Shown here piece by piece: positions 26,298 to 34,661 of a stretch of DNA of 64,000 nucleotides. The stretch spans positions 496,001-560,000 of the forward strand of contig NJBN01000002.1 of NCBI GenBank assembly GCA_005223185.1, given 5' to 3'. This DNA comes from a candidate division LCP-89 bacterium B3_LCP. Lineage in GTDB: Bacteria; Electryoneota; B3-LCP. Under the pieces are notes generated by a model, which was not told the DNA's origin, did not search any database, and worked only from the letters and a program-made list of their open reading frames with translations. A program made the translations under genes and the position numbers. Within the stretch, counting starts at the first letter, position 1. The number at the start of each line of letters is the position of its first letter.

Positions 26298-27305
26298 TCA
26301 TTTGGAGAATTTACCAATATCCTGATCGCTGTAAACCTGATCTATAATGGTTTGATTGATTAAACCCTCTTCACCAGGGATGGGCGCCGGGTTATCTTCC
26401 TGAATGGAAGCGGAGAACGCCTCGATCATCCGCGAATATGAATTTCCTGTATTCAAGGGAATTCCTTCGTAGCTGCCATTCCTTTCGACTTTTACCAATA
26501 CGTCCTTTTCAGGCAGTGTGAAAGGCTCAACTAGTGCTCTGCCAGCGCTGCCCTGAATTTCCAACCTGCTGTAATAAGGACTCTTATATGAACAGAGGAT
26601 ACTTCCCAGCGCTCCGGATGCGAATCTAAGATTAACCTGGGTTGATTCTTCAATCCGGTTTTGGGATTTTGGAGGATCAAGCATGCTTTGGACTTCAACA
26701 ATTTCACCCAGGAGAAAGCGAAGCGTATCCAGGCAGTGAACACCTATATCGATCATTGCGCCACCGCCAGCCAAATGCGGATCATAAAGCCAACTCCTGG
26801 GCGACTTCGATCCATCGTAAGTAAAAACAGTGCTGCCCGACACCACCTCACCCAGTTGACCGCTGCTGCTGATCCGTTTTATTTCCAGAATTGCCTCTGA
26901 ATAGCGCAGGTTATGTGCAACCATGAGTTTCACGTTAGCTTTGTTGCACGATTCGACAATTCTCAAACAACTTTCAGCAGTAATGGACAGCGGTTTCTCA
27001 CATAGCACATGTTTTCCAGCTTTAGCCGCTGCGATCACATGAGCTTCGTGCATATTATTGGCGCTGGTAACGTAAACAGCATCGACGCCGGGATGCTTCA
27101 ACAAATCTGATAGATCACCGTAACCAGCCGGAATACCATATTTCTGCGCTTCAGCCTCTGCTTCCGATTTGGATCTCTTCCAAATAGCAGATATTCTTGC
27201 ATTATTAGTCTGTCGAAATGCGGGGATCAAGCGATTTTGACAGAAACGACCGAATCCCACCAGACCGAAGCCGATAACGTTTGAGGAATCTGATTTCGCA
27301 ATCAT
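26298..27305 (-). CDS. Gfo/Idh/MocA family oxidoreductase
   Basis: 335 residues with an N-terminal Rossmann fold (GFGLVGFGRFCQNRLIPAF), the nucleotide/substrate motif VLCEKPLSITAE and a C-terminal alpha/beta domain with GGAMIDIGVHCLDTLRFLL, where the His is the likely catalytic residue. This family reduces or epimerises sugars and cyclitols with NAD(P). It follows the PEGA gene by seven bases. The substrate cannot be told from sequence. Confidence 0.93.
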   Translation of the reverse strand: MIAKSDSSNVIGFGLVGFGRFCQNRLIPAFRQTNNARISAIWKRSKSEAEAEAQKYGIPAGYGDLSDLLKHPGVDAVYVTSANNMHEAHVIAAAKAGKHVLCEKPLSITAESCLRIVESCNKANVKLMVAHNLRYSEAILEIKRISSSGQLGEVVSGSTVFTYDGSKSPRSWLYDPHLAGGGAMIDIGVHCLDTLRFLLGEIVEVQSMLDPPKSQNRIEESTQVNLRFASGALGSILCSYKSPYYSRLEIQGSAGRALVEPFTLPEKDVLVKVERNGSYEGIPLNTGNSYSRMIEAFSASIQEDNPAPIPGEEGLINQTIIDQVYSDQDIGKFSK

Positions 27306-27312
27306 TTTATAA

Positions 27313-28563
27313 TCAGAGGAGCACTATTTTCTGCAGATAAAAGAAGCAGCGGCTGGATCCTGAAGCTTGAATTTGGATTTGATTTTTTCCTGAAAGAAGG
27401 TAGGAATTGACAGCCAGCGTATTTACGTCAGGAATGCGGCTTTTTCCTACGATAGCTGCTGGGTGGTAAGCTGTAACGACCTGCCGGTCGTTCACCTTTA
27501 CGTCCACCAAAGCCTGTCCTGAAATGACGAAGGGGTATTTCTTATCTGAAGCGAATCCGAATATCTGCAGTTCTAATGCTTTATTACCATCCCAGTTTTC
27601 AGGAAGGTCGAAGTTTATCTCTATGACATCTGAACCAGGCGGATTCCTGTTGGAATACGCATAGCCAATCTCCCATACGAACGCACCGATTTCATCGACG
27701 TATTTAATTCCCGGACCGATGATTGGATCATCATAAGTATACGAATTATCGATGTAGTATCCTGAGCGCACTTCGCATTTCTGAGTAATCAATCGCCCAG
27801 ATTGATCTAAATTACAGGTGATATAAATCAGCGGTAAATAGAGTCCTTCTAAATTTGCATACGGCCATGATCCTGTCAGAGATGCTTTTTGTGGCTGCGG
27901 CGTTCGATAGCCTTCCACCTCCCCGAAACGAATAATCAGTTCACCTAAGGACAGATCAGGCATGACAACTTTGCCGATCCCCTTGAAAATGTCATCCACA
28001 AAAATCCCACCTTGAATAGGATATGTGTTCACCTTCAAAGTTCCTCGCTGCTCGCTCGTCTCTAATTCTTTGGCGCTGACTGCAATATCTTCTTCCTTAG
28101 CTTCATCCGATCTCGTATTTGTCTCCGGGGAAAACTTTTTCTGTTGTGCAAGAGGCTTAACAACGGGTGGCTTCTTGCTTTTAGGGATTTCAACTTCCGG
28201 AGGAATGGGTTCAAGTTGAAATGACAATTCTATCGTCTTACCGGCGGCAACTTCTACAATATCTTCTGAAGGAATAGGATGGTATCCGGCTAAGTGTACG
28301 GTAATTGTGTATGTATCAGGGCGCAGGTTTCTTATTTTTGTGCCCACCATGGTATTGGTAACTGACCCGTTGATAACCACATAGGCGTCTTCGTGATCAG
28401 CCTGAACCAGAAGAGTGCATTTTCGCTCACTTATGAGTATCACAGACACTATAAGTGCGATTACGACAAGAATAATCGTAACTGTATAGGCGTAGAGCGT
28501 TTTTCTGCGGTGAGTGATGAGGGCTTGGTCGCGTCCTATACCGGTATGGTGCGGTTTTAACAT
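27313..28563 (-). CDS. Membrane-anchored PEGA domain protein
   Basis: 416 residues. A single membrane helix near residue 30 (TVTIILVVIALIVSVILI) is followed by a PEGA domain (VQADHEDAYVVINGS to VHLAGYHPIPSEDIVEVAAG), a Pro/Lys-rich linker, a second short PEGA-like stretch (VNTYPIQGGIFVDDIFKGIG) and a C-terminal beta domain with many aromatic residues. PEGA domains occur in surface and cell-wall-associated proteins. The protein lies between an exported hypothetical gene and an oxidoreductase in one unit; its function is unknown. Confidence 0.7.
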   Translation of the reverse strand: MLKPHHTGIGRDQALITHRRKTLYAYTVTIILVVIALIVSVILISERKCTLLVQADHEDAYVVINGSVTNTMVGTKIRNLRPDTYTITVHLAGYHPIPSEDIVEVAAGKTIELSFQLEPIPPEVEIPKSKKPPVVKPLAQQKKFSPETNTRSDEAKEEDIAVSAKELETSEQRGTLKVNTYPIQGGIFVDDIFKGIGKVVMPDLSLGELIIRFGEVEGYRTPQPQKASLTGSWPYANLEGLYLPLIYITCNLDQSGRLITQKCEVRSGYYIDNSYTYDDPIIGPGIKYVDEIGAFVWEIGYAYSNRNPPGSDVIEINFDLPENWDGNKALELQIFGFASDKKYPFVISGQALVDVKVNDRQVVTAYHPAAIVGKSRIPDVNTLAVNSYLLSGKNQIQIQASGSSRCFFYLQKIVLL

Positions 28564-28581
28564 TCCTACTACTGATGGTAT

Positions 28582-29211
28582 TTAAAAATTTAAGCTTAGT
28601 GTGAAGCCGTTCGGTGATGGTGTAACTCTGATATTATTCTTCAGCGGTACTTTCTCATATTTGGGCGTCAGCCCGATAAGTAAACAGGCAACGGCTCCGG
28701 CAACGGAAATCTGCCCTAATGTCTGCTGTCTTGCCGATTGATTACGCTTGGAAGTGAAATCCATGCCCAATTCTTCCAATACCTGAGAATCTTCATATGC
28801 TTTAGCGCTTTTACTTAACTGAGTAACGCCAACATACCCTAAAATAGCCGTTCCCCCTAATAAGGGCCACAAGGGGAATTTAATTACTTTGCGGTATTCA
28901 CCAGTATCTTGACTTAATAACGGCTGTTGGGAAGTTACTTCTGGATTGATCTTCTGTTGGGGCACATCTGGTGGCAGCACAGGCGATAGCGAACCGTCAT
29001 AGAGAACATTCCCTGAATCATCCGTTGCCCGAAAAACGTCTCCTATATCTATCAGCTTGACGGTACCATCCGAAAGTTTCAATTCGACTGCAGAGCTGTC
29101 CAGGCGCGTTATCGTTCCTGCGAATACATCCCCGTTCTTCAGGTAGATCATATCAGCTATTGCAGGCAAAGGTATGATTATACATAAAATGACTGTGATG
29201 AACCACTTCAT
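28582..29211 (-). CDS. Exported hypothetical protein
   Basis: From the ATG at 29211 the protein has 209 residues and begins with a signal peptide (MKWFITVILCIIIPLPAIAD). The mature N-terminus, MIYLKNGDVFAGTITRLDSS followed by AVELKLSDGTVKLIDIGDVF, resembles the short SH3-like repeats seen in many exported proteins that begin with KNGD. A later membrane-like stretch (PLWPLLGGTAILGYVGVTQL) is present. An upstream in-frame ATG at 29289 would add an unlikely 26 residues. A promoter lies at 29296-29324. I do not recognise a family. Confidence 0.6.
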   Translation of the reverse strand: MKWFITVILCIIIPLPAIADMIYLKNGDVFAGTITRLDSSAVELKLSDGTVKLIDIGDVFRATDDSGNVLYDGSLSPVLPPDVPQQKINPEVTSQQPLLSQDTGEYRKVIKFPLWPLLGGTAILGYVGVTQLSKSAKAYEDSQVLEELGMDFTSKRNQSARQQTLGQISVAGAVACLLIGLTPKYEKVPLKNNIRVTPSPNGFTLSLNF

Positions 29212-29295
29212 AACAGTCCTCCCGATTACGTGGGCGTGATGCTTGCTACAGTACATTAGATGAACACCATAAGGTGATAAATTCCACAACGTAAT

Positions 29296-29324
29296 AAGTT
29301 ATGCAGGCGTGATATGAAAGTCAA
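29296..29324 (-). promoter_or_regulatory. Candidate promoter of the PEGA/oxidoreductase operon
   Basis: On the minus strand TTGACT (29319-29324), 17 bases, then TAACTT (29296-29301). The first box is a consensus match with a C before it; the second is weak. The leader to the ATG at 29211 would be about 80 bases. Confidence 0.45.
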
Positions 29325-29418
29325 GGGAAATTGGTAACTTCCTTGGGGTAAGAGAAATATTGGAAGTTCTATTTGAAGGATACTTATGATAGGGATTTAG
29401 CCAGTTCAATCACGATCT

Positions 29419-30798
29419 TCAAACTGGTTGAAGTACTTCTTGAGGTTTTATGCCTAACTTATTCATCTTCAGGTAAAAGTTCTGCCGCGGGATTCCCACT
29501 GCTTTTGCGGCTGCTGACACGTTATAATCGTTCATTTTTAGAGCAGATTCGATGAAATCTCGCTCAAATTCGATCTTTGCCTGATTGTACTCCTGTATTC
29601 TGATGTCAGATTTTCTTCTATGCTTACCTTCACGGATAATGGCAGGCAGGTCATCAGGCATAATGGAATCGCCGCTGCAGAGTGCCACTGTCCGTTCGAT
29701 AACATTTTGCAGCTCACGGATATTCCCGGGCCAATCGTGGGAATTGAGAAGCTCCATCGATGATGACGATAACTCCTTAACCGGTATGTTCATGCGAGCT
29801 GAAGAAATGCGGTTGAAATATTTAGCTAAAGTTTCTACGTCATCGCCCCTCTCCCGCAAGGGCGGTATATGAATCCTGATTACATTCAAGCGGTAATACA
29901 GGTCTTCTCTGAACGAACCGGAATCCACCATTGCTTTCAGGTCCTGGTGCGTAGCCGCCATCACTCTGCATTTAACCTCCAGATCCTTTTCTCCGCCAAT
30001 TCTGCGTATCGTTTTATCCTGAAGAACGCGCAATAGTTTAACCTGCAGGTCAGGAGGCATGTCACCGATCTCATCTAAAAAGATGGTGCCGCCTCCAGCC
30101 CTTTCAAAGTATCCCTTTATTCGCTTAATTGCTCCGGTAAATGCTCCCTTTTCATGCCCGAATAAGAGTGATTCTAATAGGTTTGGTGGAATACCGCCAC
30201 AATTTATAGCTGTGAAAGGTTTTTTGGTCCCTTTGGAGAGAAAATGGATGCGTTTCGCTAATACTTCTTTACCAGTACCTGTTTCACCGGTTATTAACAC
30301 AGTGGTATCTATTGGTGCAACGCGTTCGGCAAGCTGGAGCACTTTGCTAAATGCCTTGCCACCGATCAGTACCGGTTCCTCTTTAAGTTTTTTCAACTCT
30401 GATCTCAGCTCGCGGTTCTCTCGTAACAGATGACGGTTTGTAAGTATTCTACTGACTGCTATATTCACTATTTCAGGATCGTGGAATGGCTTTTCTATGA
30501 AATCTTCGGCGCCCGATTGAATCGCACGAACAGCTGCGGAAATGGAACCTTTTCCGCTCATAAGCAATACGCTGGTGTCACTCCGAATTGATTTGATCTG
30601 TTCTAACAGCTCCAATCCGGAAAGCCCCGGCATTACCATGTCCGTCAAGACGACGTCGAATGATGATTTACCGATTGCCTCCAGAGCTTCTTCAGCATTA
30701 GTGCAGAGTACGATCTCTCTATGCGGTTTCTCCAGCGCATGCTGGCAAAGTTCACGGCTCGATCTTTCGTCATCAACTATTAAAATTCTCTCTTTCAT
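29419..30798 (-). CDS. Sigma-54-dependent response regulator (NtrC family)
   Basis: 459 residues: a receiver domain with ILIVDDERSS, phospho-acceptor Asp in LTDMVMPGLSG, and IEKPF; an AAA+ domain with Walker A ITGETGTGKE, the sigma-54 contact loop GAFTGA and GGTIFLDEIGDMP; and a Fis-type helix-turn-helix (VSAAAKAVGIPRQNFYLKMN). It activates RpoN promoters when phosphorylated, and the cognate kinase lies directly upstream, overlapping by four bases. ATG 30798 fits that overlap better than ATG 30813. rpoN itself is at 3617-5062. Confidence 0.96.
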   Translation of the reverse strand: MKERILIVDDERSSRELCQHALEKPHREIVLCTNAEEALEAIGKSSFDVVLTDMVMPGLSGLELLEQIKSIRSDTSVLLMSGKGSISAAVRAIQSGAEDFIEKPFHDPEIVNIAVSRILTNRHLLRENRELRSELKKLKEEPVLIGGKAFSKVLQLAERVAPIDTTVLITGETGTGKEVLAKRIHFLSKGTKKPFTAINCGGIPPNLLESLLFGHEKGAFTGAIKRIKGYFERAGGGTIFLDEIGDMPPDLQVKLLRVLQDKTIRRIGGEKDLEVKCRVMAATHQDLKAMVDSGSFREDLYYRLNVIRIHIPPLRERGDDVETLAKYFNRISSARMNIPVKELSSSSMELLNSHDWPGNIRELQNVIERTVALCSGDSIMPDDLPAIIREGKHRRKSDIRIQEYNQAKIEFERDFIESALKMNDYNVSAAAKAVGIPRQNFYLKMNKLGIKPQEVLQPV

Positions 30799-32942
30799 GC
30801 CGGAATCTCGCAACTCTTCTCCTCTTCGATAATATGGGATTCTCTCTTTAATGGTATAATTAGACTTACCGTGGTTCCGCGCCCCAGTTCACTAGATACG
30901 TGAAAGCGCACGCTGTAAGGTTCCAACACCTTACGGGCTGTGGAAAGCCCCAGACCGGCTCCCGTGGGAGTGCCCTCTTTTCTGCCTCGCTGTTTGGTGC
31001 TGAAGAATGGTAGAAATATCTTATTGAGATTTTCCTTGTCTATGCCAATGCCGGTATCTTGAATATCCACTCGCACTGTAGAATTATCATGCCTGGTTCT
31101 GATTGTCATTTCGTGATTGGGGCTTTCAAGCATGGCTTCGATTCCGTTGACAATTATATTCAGAAGTGCGTGACAATAGTCTCCATAAATACCCTGTATG
31201 CAGGGTATGTCAGGATCAAGTTCGAAGCGTTTCTCTACGTTATGCTTGAAAAACAGGTCTGCTTCTAAGAATTGTACTTCATCTCTGATTAATTCATTCA
31301 GATCCAGGTGCTCTGATTTATTAACCCCACTACGAAGCCATTTCTGTCCCAATAAGGATACTTGATCAGCTATCCGCAAGGCGTCTTCTGAAATACGTTG
31401 AGGAATTTCAGCTTCCGGATCATTATGGTTCAGCAAGCTGGAATATCCGATGATGCTGTTTAAAGAACTGTTCAGGTTGTGAATAATCCCCTGTGAGAAA
31501 ATCCCTAAGAACGCCATTTTAGACGTCTCGATAAGTTCGATTTCCAAATCATTTCTTTCAGTTATGTCCACGAAGGTGGATAAGATACCGGCATCCTTTC
31601 CAGAGTTATCCTTCAGAAATCCGGACGTTTTCAGGGCTTGAACGCACTGACCGTCAGGTTTCAACCATTCAACTTCCTCAGTGGTAAAACCCATTTCATC
31701 TTCAATACGGTTGCCGGTTGCGGTTATCATCCCTTCAATATGAAATTTCATATCCTCCCCGCGAGCATCCTCCGAGATGCCTAACATCGCTTCCATGCGG
31801 GGATTCATGTACAGGGATTTTCCATTCGTATCCTCGATTAGCACGCCCTCTTTCATTGCCTGAATCATGGTCCTGAAAGTCATCAGTTCATCCCGATGCT
31901 TGGCGAGCTGTTCTAACATTGAATTAAATGAACGCGACATCGATGATATTTCGCCGCCGCCGGTTACAATTACACGACGTGAAAGATCCTGCGTGTCGCG
32001 TATATCTTTGATCGTCGCAGATAAAGTACGGATTGGTCTTTCTATCCACAAACCCAACATGAGTGCTGCTAATAAAACTGAAGCCACCAGAGGAATGCCA
32101 AAATATATCAATATATTATCAACTGCATCTTGAATGAAAATCCCCGGCGAAGTCCTAGGTGACCAGCCGATAGCGGCTATCTCTTTCGCTTGAATATTTT
32201 CAAGCAGATGAAAACCTATAAGGCGATTTTCATCGGTTGCTTCGTACAGATATGATCCACTGCATGATACCAATTCAGTAAAAATTTCACCTGGATCAAC
32301 GTATGGAAGAGAACTGACGGTATCCGTCGTCGCCAGTAATCTGCCGCCATAATAAACCATGAGGTCAGCTCTATCTTCGGGCATAATATCGACTAAGAAT
32401 TGATGAGTAAGTCTTTTGCCGAAAACAATGCTGCCAAAGTGGTTTCCTTCCAGGATTACGTCACCGATGGCGATGAGGTACAGATTCTGCGGGGTTGAAA
32501 TCCAACCGCTCCTCACAGTATCAATGCCCTTATATATTATGTTCCCTAATTGATCGTTCAGGAGAGAATCTGGTTTCCATTGATACAGGGAATGGTTATC
32601 TGTCCCCCAGATCGCCATATAATCCAGATGGTAGCTTTGCGGCGCCCAATCTGACAGATTTTGATCTGCCCAGACGTTTGATGGATTTTTGTAGAAATCA
32701 GCTAAATCTTTCCAGTGTGCAACAGTATTGACAGCATCAAGCAATCTTTTTTCAGCAGCAGAAAAGTAACCAGCTGCTTGATCGCTTCCATCGCGTACCT
32801 GAAGCTCACGTAAACTGCGGTAACTGTTACCGCCGAGATGAGTCAATACTCTGGTAGCCAGAATCATGGGAAGCAAACTGACGACGCAGAGAAAGATGAA
32901 TAATTTTCCTCTGACTGATAACTGGTATTGAAGCAATTTCAT
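30795..32942 (-). CDS. Membrane sensor histidine kinase with PAS and HAMP
   Basis: 715 residues: a membrane helix at about 13-30 (LFIFLCVVSLLPMILATRVL), a large periplasmic sensing domain, a second helix near 285 (LIYFGIPLVASVLLAALMLG), HAMP, a PAS domain with ALMGI-type core (MLGISEDARGEDMKF), then a dimerisation box with His in GIIHNLNSSLNSIIGYSSLL and an ATPase with LNIIVNGIEAML, DTGIGI, FFSTK and GAGLGLSTAR. The His box lacks the usual proline. It should autophosphorylate and pass phosphate to the NtrC-type regulator encoded next. Confidence 0.92.
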   Translation of the reverse strand: MKLLQYQLSVRGKLFIFLCVVSLLPMILATRVLTHLGGNSYRSLRELQVRDGSDQAAGYFSAAEKRLLDAVNTVAHWKDLADFYKNPSNVWADQNLSDWAPQSYHLDYMAIWGTDNHSLYQWKPDSLLNDQLGNIIYKGIDTVRSGWISTPQNLYLIAIGDVILEGNHFGSIVFGKRLTHQFLVDIMPEDRADLMVYYGGRLLATTDTVSSLPYVDPGEIFTELVSCSGSYLYEATDENRLIGFHLLENIQAKEIAAIGWSPRTSPGIFIQDAVDNILIYFGIPLVASVLLAALMLGLWIERPIRTLSATIKDIRDTQDLSRRVIVTGGGEISSMSRSFNSMLEQLAKHRDELMTFRTMIQAMKEGVLIEDTNGKSLYMNPRMEAMLGISEDARGEDMKFHIEGMITATGNRIEDEMGFTTEEVEWLKPDGQCVQALKTSGFLKDNSGKDAGILSTFVDITERNDLEIELIETSKMAFLGIFSQGIIHNLNSSLNSIIGYSSLLNHNDPEAEIPQRISEDALRIADQVSLLGQKWLRSGVNKSEHLDLNELIRDEVQFLEADLFFKHNVEKRFELDPDIPCIQGIYGDYCHALLNIIVNGIEAMLESPNHEMTIRTRHDNSTVRVDIQDTGIGIDKENLNKIFLPFFSTKQRGRKEGTPTGAGLGLSTARKVLEPYSVRFHVSSELGRGTTVSLIIPLKRESHIIEEEKSCEIPA

Positions 32943-32977
32943 AGCGCGGTTACTGCTGGGTAACAGTTCAGTTATCC

Positions 32978-33006
32978 AGTATAATACCGTTAATTGCTTA
33001 AGTCAA
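32978..33006 (-). promoter_or_regulatory. Promoter of the histidine kinase/regulator pair
   Basis: On the minus strand TTGACT (33001-33006), 17 bases, then TATACT (32978-32983). Both boxes are near-consensus and sit about 35 bases before the kinase ATG. It lacks the G before the second box seen in most of the other promoters here. Confidence 0.7.
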
Positions 33007-33083
33007 GGGAATAAGAACGTGCTGTAGGGGGATTACAGGTTGGATTGTCTGCAGGGGTGTTTTTAGCCGCATGAATTGCCAAA

Positions 33084-34547
33084 TCAGGGCTGGCAGCGAA
33101 CCTGGAAAAAGCGTTGATTTTCCAGTGATGTGAGGTTGACCGGAGGTGTTGATACAGTTGTAATTGAATCACCATGCAGACGGTTATAGAAAGGTTGATC
33201 TGATGCGTAAATGGTGTATTGTGTAACGGTTAACGTTCTGCCGAAAACATCCTCCTGTACCGGCTGCCAATCAAGTTGAATTTCATTCACCGATTGCGGA
33301 ATGATAGCGACCTCAGGTGTCTGCGGCGGTCCCCAGGCGTCCATTTCTGACAGAGCCCAGGTGGCGATACTATTCTGGAAGTCTTCTACTGTTCCAGCAA
33401 CCGGTATCCCCTGATTGCGCCATATTTCTAAAGCCGAATCAGCGCTGGCGGCAGCCTGATTTTCAATAATAAGCAGGTTTGGAAGAAGTCCCTGACCTGC
33501 ATCATCGATCACCCTCCAGGTATCGATCACGTCCGAACCAACGTCCCAGTCGTAGAGATAATCCCTCTGTTCTTGCGAACGGACATTTATAGCAGAATAT
33601 TCAGGACCGTCAAATTCGACGGGTGTAGAACCTGCATGAACCCACAGTGGCAATGCGACTGTGGCAATCGGTTCACCAGCCATTGCCCATACTGTGCACA
33701 GTAATGGGTCTTCGGTCGGGAAGATTCCCTGTACCACGTATGCTGATCTGGTAATATCTCTATTTATGGCATCGTGGGTATGCAGAAGCCCGTAGGGAAG
33801 TTCACGTTCCTGACCCTGAAAGGGTAGGGGATAGGGGTTGGTTTCTTCGTTGACCAGGTCTCTAAATATCGTCTGGAAAATGTACTGCTGGGTGATATAA
33901 TCACCTGTATAGGCAGTATCCAGAAAAGCCAGCATGCGGTCGTGGCGATGTTGACCTAAATGGTAGGAACCACCTTCGTACGCAAAGTTAGCTCGGACCA
34001 TATACCCATCTGGGGCTGCAACAGGATTATCTAAATCAAAACGGTAATGCTCGTAAGCAGCGCATTCGAAAAAGGCTCCATCGCCGTTAGCATCTATGAC
34101 GCCGTAAATAGCAGGGAGGGTTCGCCCAACATCCGTAGAATCCATTATCGCCTGAAAATCTTCCACAGTGGTACAGGTCTGCAACGCCAGACGAATTATG
34201 TATCCATCATCATCCTCACCTGGTACCGGGTCGCTGAAATTCCAGGCGTTGGCATTCTGAATGGCGAAACCGACTTCATTTACCCCGCCCCACGCCTGAT
34301 CGATTACTCCTGCATAGGTGACTGATACGTAGGGAAAAAGACCGTTACTATCATAGACAAATTCCTGGTCGTCATTGGATACGTCTCTGGATTTTACTAA
34401 GAGAGGTCTCCCGTCCTGAGTGGCGCTTCCAGCGATCAAGGCGACCGTGCACTGGTCTTGACATGGACCTTTAATCGGTAAGAAAACGCCGCAAATTGAA
34501 AAGCTTAATACCAGGGTAGTGAAAGATCTCGTTAGATAACTTTTCAT
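33084..34547 (-). CDS. Secreted C45/AAT-like Ntn-hydrolase with C-terminal FnIII-like module
   Basis: 487 residues with a signal peptide of about 30 residues. The mature protein would begin near QCTVALIAGSATQDGRPLL, where the Cys is the likely N-terminal nucleophile of the acyltransferase/acid-ceramidase-like Ntn fold (peptidase families C45/C59 type). WGGVNEVGFAIQNAN and NGDGAFFECAAY are family-like. The last 100 residues look like a fibronectin III module (VNEIQLDWQPVQED). Likely amide-bond hydrolysis outside the cytoplasm; substrate unknown. A consensus promoter precedes it. Confidence 0.8.
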   Translation of the reverse strand: MKSYLTRSFTTLVLSFSICGVFLPIKGPCQDQCTVALIAGSATQDGRPLLVKSRDVSNDDQEFVYDSNGLFPYVSVTYAGVIDQAWGGVNEVGFAIQNANAWNFSDPVPGEDDDGYIIRLALQTCTTVEDFQAIMDSTDVGRTLPAIYGVIDANGDGAFFECAAYEHYRFDLDNPVAAPDGYMVRANFAYEGGSYHLGQHRHDRMLAFLDTAYTGDYITQQYIFQTIFRDLVNEETNPYPLPFQGQERELPYGLLHTHDAINRDITRSAYVVQGIFPTEDPLLCTVWAMAGEPIATVALPLWVHAGSTPVEFDGPEYSAINVRSQEQRDYLYDWDVGSDVIDTWRVIDDAGQGLLPNLLIIENQAAASADSALEIWRNQGIPVAGTVEDFQNSIATWALSEMDAWGPPQTPEVAIIPQSVNEIQLDWQPVQEDVFGRTLTVTQYTIYASDQPFYNRLHGDSITTVSTPPVNLTSLENQRFFQVRCQP

Positions 34548-34582
34548 CGATCAGTCAGTGTTTAGTGGGGACTTCTCCTAAT

Positions 34583-34611
34583 AAGATACGAATATTTTAG
34601 CCATTTGTCAA
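34583..34611 (-). promoter_or_regulatory. Promoter of the Ntn-hydrolase gene
   Basis: On the minus strand TTGACA (34606-34611), 17 bases, then TATCTT (34583-34588), with C before the first box and G before the second. AGGAG is visible just downstream, ahead of the ATG at 34547. Confidence 0.7.
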
Positions 34612-34625
34612 GTAGCTTATAAAAT

Positions 34626-34647
34626 AAAAGTAAATTATTTTACTTTT
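34626..34647 (-). terminator. A+T-rich hairpin after the SurA-like gene
   Basis: AAAAGTAAA and TTTACTTTT form a nine-base stem around a four-base loop, with a T-rich tract on the minus-strand 3' side. It lies 15 bases past the end of the SurA-like gene. The stem is weak, so this is a tentative terminator. Confidence 0.35.
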
Positions 34648-34661
34648 TTACAAATTTAACC

